This document shows positions 1-7,426 of a stretch of DNA of 64,000 nucleotides, one piece after another (the stretch's first letter is position 1; each line of letters opens with the position of its first letter). This DNA is from Actinorhabdospora filicis (lineage in GTDB: Bacteria; Actinomycetota; Actinomycetes; Mycobacteriales; Micromonosporaceae): NCBI RefSeq assembly GCF_030269765.1, contig NZ_BSTX01000003.1, positions 62,001 through 126,000 on the forward strand, read 5' to 3'. A program made the translations under genes and the position numbers. The notes under the pieces were generated by a model that saw nothing but the letters and a program-made list of their open reading frames with translations, was not told where the DNA came from and made no database searches.

Positions 1-107
1 TCATTGTCAACAGCGCATACGGTGATTGAGGGCCCGCGCGGGGGTGCAAATGCGGAGGAACGGTGCGTTACGGACGGTCGGCGGCCATGCGGTAGTGGCC
101 CAGATCT

Positions 108-713
108 CTACTCGGCGGGGAGGTTCCCCCGCAGCGCGGTCTCGGTGAGCTCCCGCGCGACGGTCGCCTCGTCCTCCTCGGGCCACTTCTCGCCGTAGTA
201 GCGGAGCAGGAATCCCCGCTGCATGGCCGCCCCGATCAGCAGCGCGGCGATCGCCTCGGGCCGCGAGGCGGGGGCCAGGCGGCCCAGCTCGCGCTCGGCG
301 GCCAGGTAGGCGGCGAAGTCCTCGATCGGGCGGGCCGGGCCCATCTGCGGCGGCATGGCCAGCCGGTGCTGGGTCATCAGCTGCGGGTCGGCCATCAGCG
401 CGCCCGCGATCGGGATGGACGCCCGGTAGAACCGCAGGGCCGACAGGGTGACCTCGCCGACGTTGGCCATCAGGTCGCCGGTGCCCGGCTTCAGCGAGGC
501 CAGGGTCCGCGCCAGCACCGGGACGCGCTCCTTGAGCACCGCCACGAACAGCTGTTCCTTGCTGGCGAAGTGCTTGTACAGGTTCGCCTCGGAGTAGCCC
601 GCCTCGCGCGCGATCTGCTTCGTGGTGGCGCGCAGCAGGCCCAGCTCGGTCAGGACGGTGAAGGCGGCGTCGAGGATGCGCTCGCGGGCGTCCGTGGGCT
701 GTACGGGGGCCAT
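108..713 (-). CDS. TetR/AcrR family transcriptional regulator
   Basis: A 201-residue DNA-binding repressor of the TetR type. The N-terminal helix-turn-helix runs from about residue 8 (ARERILDAAF) through the recognition segment YSEANLYKHF and FASKEQL. The rest is an all-helical ligand and dimerisation domain. I chose the ATG at 713 because GAGGAGG lies just upstream; the open frame continues to 797 but would then cover the palindrome. It is divergent from the NAD(P)H-binding reductase at 843, and the long inverted repeat between them is its likely operator, so autoregulation plus control of the reductase is inferred. The ligand is unknown. Family call is firm; target is inference. Confidence 0.9.
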   Translation of the reverse strand: MAPVQPTDARERILDAAFTVLTELGLLRATTKQIAREAGYSEANLYKHFASKEQLFVAVLKERVPVLARTLASLKPGTGDLMANVGEVTLSALRFYRASIPIAGALMADPQLMTQHRLAMPPQMGPARPIEDFAAYLAAERELGRLAPASRPEAIAALLIGAAMQRGFLLRYYGEKWPEEDEATVARELTETALRGNLPAE

Positions 714-749
714 GGTCCTCCTCGGGGCGGGGTGGGCTGGACCAGTGTA

Positions 750-767
750 GGTGAGTGTCCGCTCACC
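750..767. promoter_or_regulatory. Short inverted repeat upstream of the TetR gene
   Basis: GGTGAG (750-755) and CTCACC (762-767) form a perfect 6-bp inverted repeat with a 6-bp centre. It sits between the TetR start and the larger palindrome at 781-826 and shares its GTGAG/CTCAC core, so it may be a secondary operator half. Function is inferred only. Confidence 0.35.
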
Positions 768-780
768 CTGTGCGGTTGCG

Positions 781-826
781 GGTTGGTAAGTACTCACTTA
801 CCTTGGTGAGTGAGTACTTACCAACC
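781..826. promoter_or_regulatory. 46-bp near-perfect palindrome, probable TetR operator
   Basis: Left arm GGTTGGTAAGTACTCACT (781-798) and right arm (809-826) are exact reverse complements over 18 bp. Three further base pairs form in the 10-bp centre. It lies between the divergent TetR gene and the reductase, ending 17 bp before the reductase start, so binding would block that start region. The size and GTAAGTACTCAC core fit a TetR-family site, possibly two overlapping sites. Confidence 0.75.
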
Positions 827-842
827 TACACAGGGAGCCGTC

Positions 843-1487
843 ATGCGCCTCGTCGTCCTCGGTGCCACCGGAGGCATCGGCCGCCATGTCGTCACGCAGG
901 CCCTCGCCGCCGGGCACGAGGTCATCGCCCTCGTCCGTGACCCCTCGGCGGTACCGGGCTCCGCCGACACCCTCGACGTCCGCAAGGCCGACGTCCTCGA
1001 CCAGGGCGTCCTCACCGCCGAACTCGCCGAGATCAACCCCGACGCCGTCATCTCCGCCCTCGGCGTCCGCCCGCCGGTCAAGGGCCCGGTCAGCCTGCTC
1101 ACCGACGCGATGGGGGCGCTGATCCCGGCGATGCGGTCCACCGGTATCCGCCGCCTGCTCGTCGTCTCCGCCGCCGGCGCCTATGACGAGGAGGCCGACG
1201 GGCCCGTCACCCGCTACGTCGCCAAGCCGCTGCTCAAGCGCCTGCTGCGCTACGGCTTCGACGACACCCGCGCCGCCGACGCCCTCGTCGAGGCCACCGA
1301 CCTCGACTGGACGATCGTGCGGCCCCCGCGGCTGCTCGACAAGCCGCTGACCACCCGCTACCGCGTCGGCGGCGACCACGGGCTGAAGAAGGCCCTGAAC
1401 ATCCACCGCGCCGACGTCGCGCACTACCTGCTGCGCGCGCTCGGGGAGCGGGGGACGCACCGCCGCGCGCGCGTCATCGCGATCTAG
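843..1487 (+). CDS. NAD(P)H-binding NmrA-like oxidoreductase
   Basis: A 214-residue atypical short-chain dehydrogenase. The N-terminal Rossmann motif is VVLGATGGIGRHV (GxxGxxG, from about residue 4). Asp and Val residues near DVRKADVLD fit the strand contacting the nucleotide adenine, and IVRPPRLLD fits the NAD(P)-binding_10 fold. It lacks the classical YxxxK pair at the usual place, typical of NmrA/YwnB-like members, so it may be a redox sensor or a quinone/flavin reductase. The ATG at 843 has a GGGAG ribosome site 6 bases upstream. It lies downstream of the large palindrome and is probably repressed by the divergent TetR protein. The substrate is unknown. Confidence 0.85.
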   Translation: MRLVVLGATGGIGRHVVTQALAAGHEVIALVRDPSAVPGSADTLDVRKADVLDQGVLTAELAEINPDAVISALGVRPPVKGPVSLLTDAMGALIPAMRSTGIRRLLVVSAAGAYDEEADGPVTRYVAKPLLKRLLRYGFDDTRAADALVEATDLDWTIVRPPRLLDKPLTTRYRVGGDHGLKKALNIHRADVAHYLLRALGERGTHRRARVIAI

Positions 1488-1506
1488 GGCGCCGGGGGGT
1501 TCGCGG

Positions 1507-2226
1507 CTACCGCGCCACGGCCGTGAACCCCTCGATGAACGGGTTCTCCATCAGCGCCGACCAGTAGCCGGCGCCGTAGCGCTCCAGCTCCTCGCCGGGC
1601 ACCTCCAGGGGATGCCAGGCCATCTCGGTGAAGCCCGCCGCGCGCGCCACCCGGACCACCGTCGAGCGCGGCCACAGGGTGTTGGTCAGGTCGGCGGGCG
1701 GATCGCCCGAAAAGCGCATGGTCACCTGCCGGCCGCTGAAGCGGGCCGCCGTCCAGCCGTAGTCGGCCAGGTCGGGCTCGGCGCGGAACTCCGGGTCCAC
1801 GGTGAGCGTGACCAGCCGCCCGCCCGGGTGCATGCATCCCCGCAGCGAGGCCATCATCGCCGCGAGGGTCTCCTCGTCGGTGGCGTAGGGGAAGAGGTAG
1901 GCGGCGGTGGCCAGGTCGTAGCGGCCCCGGTCGGGCAGCGCCGAACCGTCCCCCACGGCGTAGGCGATGCCCAGCCGCTCGCGCCGCTCGCGGTCCTCGG
2001 CCAGCTCGATCATGCGCGGCGACAGGTCGATGCCGGTCACCGGATCGGCGCCCCGCACGCGCAGGTCGCGGGTGTAGTACCCGGTCCCGCAGGCCACGTC
2101 GACGGCCGACAGGCCCGTCACGTCGCCGGTGAGACGCCGGAACAGCGCGCGCTCGCACAGCACGAGCGTCGCCGTCTCCTTGTAGCGCTCGTATGACGAC
2201 GCCAGGGCGTCCCCGTACCCGGTCAT
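1507..2226 (-). CDS. Class I SAM-dependent methyltransferase
   Basis: A 239-residue protein with a Rossmann-like methyltransferase fold. Motif I is VDVACGTGYYTRDL (about residues 42-55), the acidic end of strand 2 is VTGIDLSPRMIE, and motif II/III lies near YDLATAAYLFPYA. These bind S-adenosylmethionine. It resembles the Methyltransf_25 group of small-molecule methyltransferases; the acceptor cannot be predicted. It converges with the reductase (stop at 1487) and is followed upstream on the same strand by a small membrane protein. No operon partner suggests a pathway. Confidence 0.85.
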   Translation of the reverse strand: MTGYGDALASSYERYKETATLVLCERALFRRLTGDVTGLSAVDVACGTGYYTRDLRVRGADPVTGIDLSPRMIELAEDRERRERLGIAYAVGDGSALPDRGRYDLATAAYLFPYATDEETLAAMMASLRGCMHPGGRLVTLTVDPEFRAEPDLADYGWTAARFSGRQVTMRFSGDPPADLTNTLWPRSTVVRVARAAGFTEMAWHPLEVPGEELERYGAGYWSALMENPFIEGFTAVAR

Positions 2227-2254
2227 ACGTCCATGGTCACCCCATGGCGGCCGG

Positions 2255-2539
2255 TTAGAGGAAGAACTTCAAGACGCCCAGGGTGATCAGGGCCAGCACC
2301 GGGACCAGGCGCAGCACCCGCGCGCCCGCGCTGTGCCGCCGCCACGTCTTGAGCACCAGGAAGAGGCTGGCCGCCGCGAGCAGCAGCACCAGGATCGCCC
2401 CGCCCGGCGCGGGTGTCACCAGGACGCCGAAGGTGACCACCAGGACCGCGAGGAAGACCGCGACCTTCGGCAGCCGCTCCAGCCACAGCAGCCACGCGAC
2501 CGGCTTCTCGCCCTGGGGGTTGGTGTCGGTCTCGGCCAC
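2255..2539 (-). CDS. Small integral membrane protein
   Basis: A 94-residue protein with three hydrophobic segments (about residues 24-42, 46-63 and 78-94), separated by the basic stretch KTWRRHSAGARVLR. It ends in a hydrophobic tail, LKFFL. The short N-terminus is polar. It resembles small conserved actinobacterial membrane proteins of unknown function. It ends 28 bp upstream of the methyltransferase start and may be co-transcribed with it. No enzymatic motif is visible. Confidence 0.75.
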   Translation of the reverse strand: MAETDTNPQGEKPVAWLLWLERLPKVAVFLAVLVVTFGVLVTPAPGGAILVLLLAAASLFLVLKTWRRHSAGARVLRLVPVLALITLGVLKFFL

Positions 2540-2604
2540 GTTCGCTCCTCGTCTACCGGTAGCGTCAGGGTAGCTTGCACCACTCTCACCTCAGGAGGCG
2601 CGGC

Positions 2605-2943
2605 GTGCTCGTGGTCAACCGGTTCGATGTGCCCGAGGGCGGCGAGGAGACCTTCCTCCAGCAGGGCGAGGCCGCTCTCACGGCCCTGTCCGCGCGCCCC
2701 GGTTTCCTGCGCGGGCGCCTGACGCGGGCCATGGACGAGCCGGGCCGCTGGTGCCTGGTCAGCGAATGGGAGTCGGTCGGGAGCTACCGCCGCGCGCTGT
2801 CCAATTTCGACGTGAAGATGTACGGGACGCCGCTGCTGGCCGCCGCGCTGCCGGAGGCCTCGGCCTTCGAGGTGCGCCTGGAGGCCACGCCCGGTGAGCT
2901 GCGCGCGTTCGAGGGGGACCTGGCGCCGGGCGGCGCGGCGTGA
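2605..2943 (+). CDS. Antibiotic biosynthesis monooxygenase-fold (ABM) protein
   Basis: A 112-residue alpha/beta ferredoxin-like protein of the ABM/dimeric alpha-beta barrel type. Visible elements are the strand VVNRFDVPEG, a helix EETFLQQGEAALTAL, the turn RPGFLRGRLTR, and WCLVSEWESVGSYRRAL, the usual WxSxxAxxAH-like region. Family members are small cofactor-less oxygenases or haem-binding proteins; the substrate is unknown. I chose the GTG at 2605 because AGGAGG lies at 2593-2598; the open frame upstream begins with a TTG lacking such a site. Its stop overlaps the next gene's GTG by 4 bp, so the pair is probably translationally coupled. Confidence 0.75.
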   Translation: MLVVNRFDVPEGGEETFLQQGEAALTALSARPGFLRGRLTRAMDEPGRWCLVSEWESVGSYRRALSNFDVKMYGTPLLAAALPEASAFEVRLEATPGELRAFEGDLAPGGAA

Positions 2944-3497
2944 CCCTCCCGCAGGCGATGACGCCGCCACCCCCGCCTCCGCTCCCGCCGGGGCCGCCGC
3001 CACCGCCGCGCGGGCCGGGCGTCCGCGTGCCGTTCCTGGCGCCGCCGCGCGAGCGGAACAACACCCGCATCGCGGTGACCGTCCTGGTCGGCGTGGTCCT
3101 GCTCGCCGTCTGCGGGGCCGGCGCGCTGTTCGGCGGGGCCGGGCTGATGGATTGGCTGGGCAAGGAGCTGAACACCAAGGCGCGCGCCTCGGCCACCGCG
3201 TTCATGGACGCCGTCGTCGCCGGTGAGACCCGCAAGGCCTACGACTCCACGTGCGCCGATCTGCGCGCGCAGGTCTCGGCCGCCGAATTCGAGGTCTTCT
3301 GGGGCGAGGTCGCCCCCGAGGGCAGCCGGTACGGGCTGTCCGACCTGGAGACCGACGGCGAGTACCAGTGGATTCCGGTGACGATTCAGCTTGAGGGCGG
3401 CGGTGGGGGAAAGATCCGGCTCTACTTCCTCCTGGAGGCCGCCCAGAACGAGGAGGAGCAGGCGCGGATGGAGGTCTGCGGCTGGGAGGTGGCCTGA
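2940..3497 (+). CDS. Proline-rich single-pass membrane protein
   Basis: A 185-residue protein with a Pro-rich cytoplasmic head (about residues 9-33, nearly all P, G and R). One transmembrane segment follows at about 43-65 (IAVTVLVGVVLLAVCGAGAL). The extracellular domain, from about 75 on, has the pattern ATAFMDAVVAGETRKAYDSTC seen in DUF4878/NTF2-like actinobacterial membrane proteins. Two cysteines in this domain could form a disulfide. The GTG at 2940 overlaps the stop of the ABM-fold gene; an ATG six codons later is an alternative start. Function is unknown. Confidence 0.75.
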   Translation: MTLPQAMTPPPPPPLPPGPPPPPRGPGVRVPFLAPPRERNNTRIAVTVLVGVVLLAVCGAGALFGGAGLMDWLGKELNTKARASATAFMDAVVAGETRKAYDSTCADLRAQVSAAEFEVFWGEVAPEGSRYGLSDLETDGEYQWIPVTIQLEGGGGGKIRLYFLLEAAQNEEEQARMEVCGWEVA

Positions 3498-3562
3498 GAG
3501 CGGGGTCATATCGGTTCGCGGCGCGATCACCTCCGGAAGTAGGCTGGCCACGTAACCAAAGG

Positions 3563-3597
3563 CCACCGGGCGGCGTTATCCCCGGTGGCAACCCGCC
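3563..3597 (+). promoter_or_regulatory. Overlapping hairpins in the glyS leader
   Basis: CCACCGGG (3563-3570) pairs with CCCGGTGG (3581-3588). An alternative stem GGCGG (3569-3573) with CCGCC (3593-3597) is mutually exclusive with it. The structure lies 28-62 bases before the glyS start. It could be a leader regulatory element or simply GC-rich noise; a full T-box is not visible. Confidence 0.3.
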
Positions 3598-3624
3598 GAC
3601 CACCAGCCGGATGGAGTTCTTCCC

Positions 3625-5007
3625 GTGTCCCAGGACCGTATCGACGCTCTCGTCTCCCTCGCCAAACGCCGTGGTTTCGTCTTCCCGTCGAGTGAGATCT
3701 ACGGTGGAACCCGGTCGGCGTGGGACTACGGTCCGCTCGGTGTGGAACTCAAGGAGAACGTGCGCCGTCAGTGGTGGCGCGCGATGGTCCAGACGCGCGA
3801 TGACGTCGTCGGCCTCGACTCCGCGGTCGTCCTGTCGCGGCAGGTGTGGGAGGCCTCGGGCCACCTCAAGGAGTTCACCGATCCGCTGACCGAGTGCCAG
3901 TCGTGCCACAAGCGCTTCCGCGCCGACCACCTCGAAGAGGCCTACGAGGAGAAGCACGGCAAGGCCCCCGAGGGCGGCCTGGCGGCCCTGGCCTGCCCGA
4001 ACTGCGGCACGCGCGGCGCCTTCACCGAGCCGAAGATGTTCAACGGCATGATGAAGACCTACCTCGGCCCGGTCGAGAGCGACGAGGGCCTGCACTACCT
4101 GCGGCCCGAGACCGCGCAGGGCATCTTCGTCAACTACAAGAACGTCGAGACCGCCGCGCGCAAGAAGCCGCCGTTCGGCATCGCGCAGGTCGGCAAGAGC
4201 TTCCGCAACGAGATCACCCCCGGTAACTTCATCTTCCGCACCCGCGAGTTCGAGCAGATGGAGATGGAGTTCTTCGTCGAGCCGGGCACCGACGAGGAGT
4301 GGCACGAGTACTGGCTGAACGAGCGCTGGAACTGGTACCTGGACCTGGGTCTGTCCGAGGCGAACCTGCGCCGCTACGAGCACCCGAAGGACAAGCTGTC
4401 CCACTACTCCAAGCGCACCGTCGACATCGAGTACCGCTTCCAGTTCGGCGGCTCGGAGTTCGGTGAGCTGGAGGGCGTGGCCAACCGCACCGACTTCGAC
4501 CTGTCCACCCACGCCAAGCACTCCGGCGTGGACCTCACCTACTTCGACCAGGCCAAGGGCGAGCGCTGGACGCCCTACGTCATCGAGCCCGCGGCGGGCC
4601 TGACCCGCTCGGTGCTGGCGTTCCTGCTGGAGGCCTACGACGTCGATGAGGCCCCCAACGCCAAGGGCGGCATGGACAAGCGCACGGTCATGCGCTTCGA
4701 CCCGCGCCTGGCGCCGGTCAAGGTCGCGGTGCTGCCGCTGTCGCGCAACCCCGAGCTGTCGCCGAAGGCCAAGGGCCTGGCCGCCGATCTGCGCAAGCGC
4801 TGGATCGTCGACTTCGACGACGCGGGCGCCATCGGCCGCCGCTACCGCCGTCAGGACGAGATCGGCACGCCGCTGTGCGTGACGGTCGATTTCGACACCC
4901 TTGAGGACAACGCGGTGACCGTCCGCGACCGCGACACGATGAAGCAGGAGCGGGTGTCGCTGGACAGTGTCGAGGCGTACCTGTGGGAGCGCCTGCCCGG
5001 CTGCTGA
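3625..5007 (+). CDS. glyS: Glycine--tRNA ligase, alpha2 type
   Basis: A 460-residue class II aminoacyl-tRNA synthetase that charges tRNA-Gly with glycine in the cytoplasm. The N-terminus RRGFVFPSSEIYGG, WDYGPLGVELK and the motif 2 arginine region VGKSFRNEITPGNFIFRTREFEQME are diagnostic of the single-chain dimeric enzyme, not the alpha2beta2 GlyQ/GlyS pair. A zinc-binding insertion is visible as CQSCHKRF ... CPNCGTRG. Motif 3 lies near EPAAGLTRSVLAF, and the C-terminus is the HGTP anticodon-binding domain (KVAVLPLSRNPELSP). Length is normal. GTG start at 3625. A GC-rich terminator follows the stop. Confidence 0.97.
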   Translation: MSQDRIDALVSLAKRRGFVFPSSEIYGGTRSAWDYGPLGVELKENVRRQWWRAMVQTRDDVVGLDSAVVLSRQVWEASGHLKEFTDPLTECQSCHKRFRADHLEEAYEEKHGKAPEGGLAALACPNCGTRGAFTEPKMFNGMMKTYLGPVESDEGLHYLRPETAQGIFVNYKNVETAARKKPPFGIAQVGKSFRNEITPGNFIFRTREFEQMEMEFFVEPGTDEEWHEYWLNERWNWYLDLGLSEANLRRYEHPKDKLSHYSKRTVDIEYRFQFGGSEFGELEGVANRTDFDLSTHAKHSGVDLTYFDQAKGERWTPYVIEPAAGLTRSVLAFLLEAYDVDEAPNAKGGMDKRTVMRFDPRLAPVKVAVLPLSRNPELSPKAKGLAADLRKRWIVDFDDAGAIGRRYRRQDEIGTPLCVTVDFDTLEDNAVTVRDRDTMKQERVSLDSVEAYLWERLPGC

Positions 5008-5027
5008 TCTTTGGAATTCGCGTAAAA

Positions 5028-5066
5028 GGCGGCCCCGACCATCTGGTCGGGGCCGTCGCCGTTTCT
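5028..5066 (+). terminator. Rho-independent-like terminator after glyS
   Basis: GGCCCCGACC (5031-5040) and GGTCGGGGCC (5045-5054) form a perfect 10-bp stem with an ATCT loop. The stem extends by up to three more pairs outward, followed by a T-containing stretch. It lies 21 bases after the glyS stop. Confidence 0.85.
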
Positions 5067-5168
5067 TCACAATGTGATTACCCGCGGGTACTTTCGGTTG
5101 TCTTTCGGGCCCGGACGGGCTCGCCCACTCCGTTTTCGGCGGAATGGCCCGTGCCCTTTAGGGCAGCC

Positions 5169-5369
5169 TTATTCGGCGGTGAAGGTCACCGGCGGCGCCA
5201 CCCATGACGCGACGTCCGCCGGGACGTGACTCCACGTGCTGCCACCGGTCGCGGTGACCGGTCGGCTGGTGGACACCCACATCGCGGCGATGGAGTCCGG
5301 GACGGTGAACAGCGGCTCCTGCGCGGAGACGGGGTGCTCTAGCAGGGCGGTGGCCGATGAGTCAGACAT
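5169..5369 (-). CDS. Orphan 66-residue peptide of unknown function
   Basis: A 66-residue protein starting MSDSSATALLEHPVSAQEP. AAGGAG lies about 8 bases before the ATG at 5369. The N-terminal third is acidic and leader-like. The C-terminal part is rich in Trp, Val, Ser and Thr (MWVSTSRPVT, TWSHVPADVASWVAPP) with no Lys and no Cys. The size and two-part composition recall RiPP precursors or small secreted peptides, but no modifying enzyme lies next to it: glyS is convergent and an MFS gene is divergent. The frame is open further upstream without a better start. Not recognised as any family. Confidence 0.65.
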   Translation of the reverse strand: MSDSSATALLEHPVSAQEPLFTVPDSIAAMWVSTSRPVTATGGSTWSHVPADVASWVAPPVTFTAE

Positions 5370-5602
5370 TGAAGCTCCTTCCGAATGACAAACGCGCAAC
5401 CGCCCCCGATAGTTGCGGTCGATCGCGGAATTCTCATCTGACGGTATTCCTCGAATGGCGGCGGTGACTCGTGAATTAACGCCATCGGGGGAGTGCGGGC
5501 ACTGTGGAGTGTCGGACCTTGGACGGTGGACGACCCGAAAGCATCGAAATGGGCCGATTCGGTTACGGTGAGTGACCATAGTGGCCCGTCAGGTGAGGTC
5601 CC

Positions 5603-6904
5603 ATGCCAGCCGGCTCCGTCCAGGTCCCGCTGCGGCGGCTCGTCGTCGCCGGGTTCATCGGCACCGCCATCGAGTTCTACGACTTCTTCGCCTACGGCAT
5701 CGCCGCCGCGCTGGTCATGAACCGCGAGTTCTTCCCCGCCCTCGATCCCCTCGCCGGGACGCTGGCGGCCTTCTCCACCTACGCCGTCGCCTTCGTCTCG
5801 CGGCCGCTGGGCGCGGTCCTGTTCGGGCACCTCGGCGACCGGCTCGGGCGCAAGCGCACGCTGGTGGCGTCCCTGCTGCTCATGGGCCTGTCCACGGTGG
5901 CCGTCGGGCTGCTGCCCGGCTACGCGCACATCGGCGCGCTCGCCCCCGTCGCGCTGGTCGTCCTGCGGTTCCTCCAGGGCGTGGGGCTGGGCGGTGAGTG
6001 GGGTGGGGCGGTGCTGCTGTCCGTCGAGCACGCTCCGGCCGGGAAGAGCGGCCGCTACGCGCTGTTCCCGCAGCTGGGCCCGCCCGCCGGGTTCGTCGCG
6101 GCCAACACCGCGTTCCTGCTCACCGGCCTGCTCCTGCCGGGCGCGGACTGGGCGTGGCGGCTGCCGTTCCTGTTCAGCGCGGCCCTGGTCGCCGTCGGGC
6201 TCTACGTGCGCGGGCGCGTGCCGGAGACCCCGGACTTTCGCGCGGCGGCCGCGCGCGGTGAGCTCACCGGCGTCCCCCTGGCCTCGGTGCTGCGGGAGGG
6301 GCGGCGGGAGCTGCTGCTGGGCGCGGGGGCGATGACCGTCCAGTACGCGCTGTTCTACTCGGCGACCGCCTACGCGCTGTCCTACGGGGTGGGCGTGCTG
6401 GGCCTGCCGCAGGGCGCGATGCTGCTCTACGGGCTCCTCGCGGTGCCGGCCATGGCCGCCGGGACGTGGTGGTCGGCGGTGGCGGGCGACCGTCACGGGC
6501 GCCGCCGCCTGGTGGTGTGGTGCTCGGTGCTGGCGGCGGTGTGGGGGCTGGTGATGTTCCCGCTGATGGACGCCGGGGGCGTGCTGCCCGCGCTCGCGGT
6601 GGCGCTGCTGATCGTCGGCCTCGGCTACGGGCCGATGGGGGCGCTGCTGCCGGAGCTGTTCGCCGCCCGGCACCGCTACACCGGCGCGGCCCTCGCCTAC
6701 AGCCTCGGCGGCGTCCTCGGGGGCGCGCTGCCGCCGCTGATCGCCTCGGGGCTCCAGGCGCGGTACGGGCCGTGGGCGGTGGGCGGCTACCTGTCGGCGG
6801 TGGCGCTCATCGGCCTGTGCTGCGCGGTGGCGCTGCCGCGTCCAGGCGTGCCAGCGCGGCCAGGAAGCCCGGTTCCGGTGAGGACAGGACCCGCGCCTCG
6901 GTGA
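5603..6904 (+). CDS. MFS transporter, metabolite:H+ symporter (MHS) type
   Basis: A 433-residue membrane protein with about 12 hydrophobic segments. The start (VAGFIGTAIEFYDFFAYGIAAALV), the cytoplasmic loop GHLGDRLGRKRTLV and RFLQGVGLGGEWGGAVLL are hallmarks of the MHS subfamily that includes shikimate, proline/betaine and citrate symporters. A proton-coupled organic acid or osmolyte uptake role is likely; the substrate is unknown. An AGGTGAGG site precedes the ATG. The last ~33 residues (rich in Pro, Arg and Gly) run antisense through the convergent racemase-like gene, a 98-bp overlap. Confidence 0.88.
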   Translation: MPAGSVQVPLRRLVVAGFIGTAIEFYDFFAYGIAAALVMNREFFPALDPLAGTLAAFSTYAVAFVSRPLGAVLFGHLGDRLGRKRTLVASLLLMGLSTVAVGLLPGYAHIGALAPVALVVLRFLQGVGLGGEWGGAVLLSVEHAPAGKSGRYALFPQLGPPAGFVAANTAFLLTGLLLPGADWAWRLPFLFSAALVAVGLYVRGRVPETPDFRAAAARGELTGVPLASVLREGRRELLLGAGAMTVQYALFYSATAYALSYGVGVLGLPQGAMLLYGLLAVPAMAAGTWWSAVAGDRHGRRRLVVWCSVLAAVWGLVMFPLMDAGGVLPALAVALLIVGLGYGPMGALLPELFAARHRYTGAALAYSLGGVLGGALPPLIASGLQARYGPWAVGGYLSAVALIGLCCAVALPRPGVPARPGSPVPVRTGPAPR

Positions 6905-7415
6905 CGCCCGCGCGCCCGGCCGCGTCGGCCATGGACGCCTGGGCCAGCACGATCGCGCCCGGCCCGTCGGCGGCGGTGATCGCCGCGGCGATCAGGCCGA
7001 GGTAGCCGTCGCGGTCCCCGGCCTCGAAGCGCGCCCACGCGTCCTCGACCACGTGCGTCGCCGCCGCCTCGCCGCCCTCCTCGGCCAGCAGCGCCAGGCT
7101 CGGCGCCAGGGTGCTCGCCACCGTCGCCAGGACCGTGATCGGCCCGCCGTGGGCCACCGCCGCCGCCATCATCGCCCGGTCCAGGCGCAGCGCGCCCGCC
7201 GCCTCGGCCGCCGGGCCGATCGAGGAGCACGTGCACAGCACCGCCGGGCCGAGGGCGCGCACGGCCCGCGCGACCCCACCGTCCACACCCGCGCGGGCGG
7301 CGTCCAGAAGGTCGGCCCGGACCTCGTGGCGCAACTCCAGCCCGGGCGCGTGCTCATCGCGCAGCGCCTCGAAGACGGGGACGTGGACGGGCGAGGTGTG
7401 CAGCATGGCCAGCAT
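6807..7415 (-). CDS. Asp/Glu racemase-like protein
   Basis: A 202-residue protein resembling the aspartate/glutamate/hydantoin racemase superfamily. It has an N-terminal HTSPVHVPVFEALRDE segment, the cysteine motif AVLCTCSSIGP (about residues 58-68) and a later helix-rich region GPITVLATVASTL where members bind substrate. The usual second catalytic Cys is not obvious; VLAQASM occupies the equivalent place, so racemase activity is doubtful. An in-frame ATG three codons later is an alternative start. It lies 11 bp downstream of the flavoprotein gene at 7427-8779, probably the third gene of that operon, and its 3' end overlaps the convergent MFS gene. Confidence 0.7.
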   Translation of the reverse strand: MLAMLHTSPVHVPVFEALRDEHAPGLELRHEVRADLLDAARAGVDGGVARAVRALGPAVLCTCSSIGPAAEAAGALRLDRAMMAAAVAHGGPITVLATVASTLAPSLALLAEEGGEAAATHVVEDAWARFEAGDRDGYLGLIAAAITAADGPGAIVLAQASMADAAGRAGVTEARVLSSPEPGFLAALARLDAAAPPRSTGR

Positions 7416-7426
7416 GGCCGGGGACG

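Noticed and set aside
4..198. 64-codon plus-strand frame at the window start
   Set aside because: It overlaps the 3' end of the TetR gene, lacks a ribosome site, and shows no recognisable feature.
3498..3624. T-box riboswitch upstream of glyS
   Set aside because: Only a degenerate GGTGGCAACC is present. The spacing base in UGGC does not fit the usual tRNA-Gly discriminator, and 127 bases leave no room for a specifier stem.
3202..5070. Long minus-strand open frame over glyS (622 codons)
   Set aside because: Composition is typical of the antisense of a GC-rich gene (Arg, Val, Leu, Gly runs); the plus strand encodes an unmistakable synthetase.
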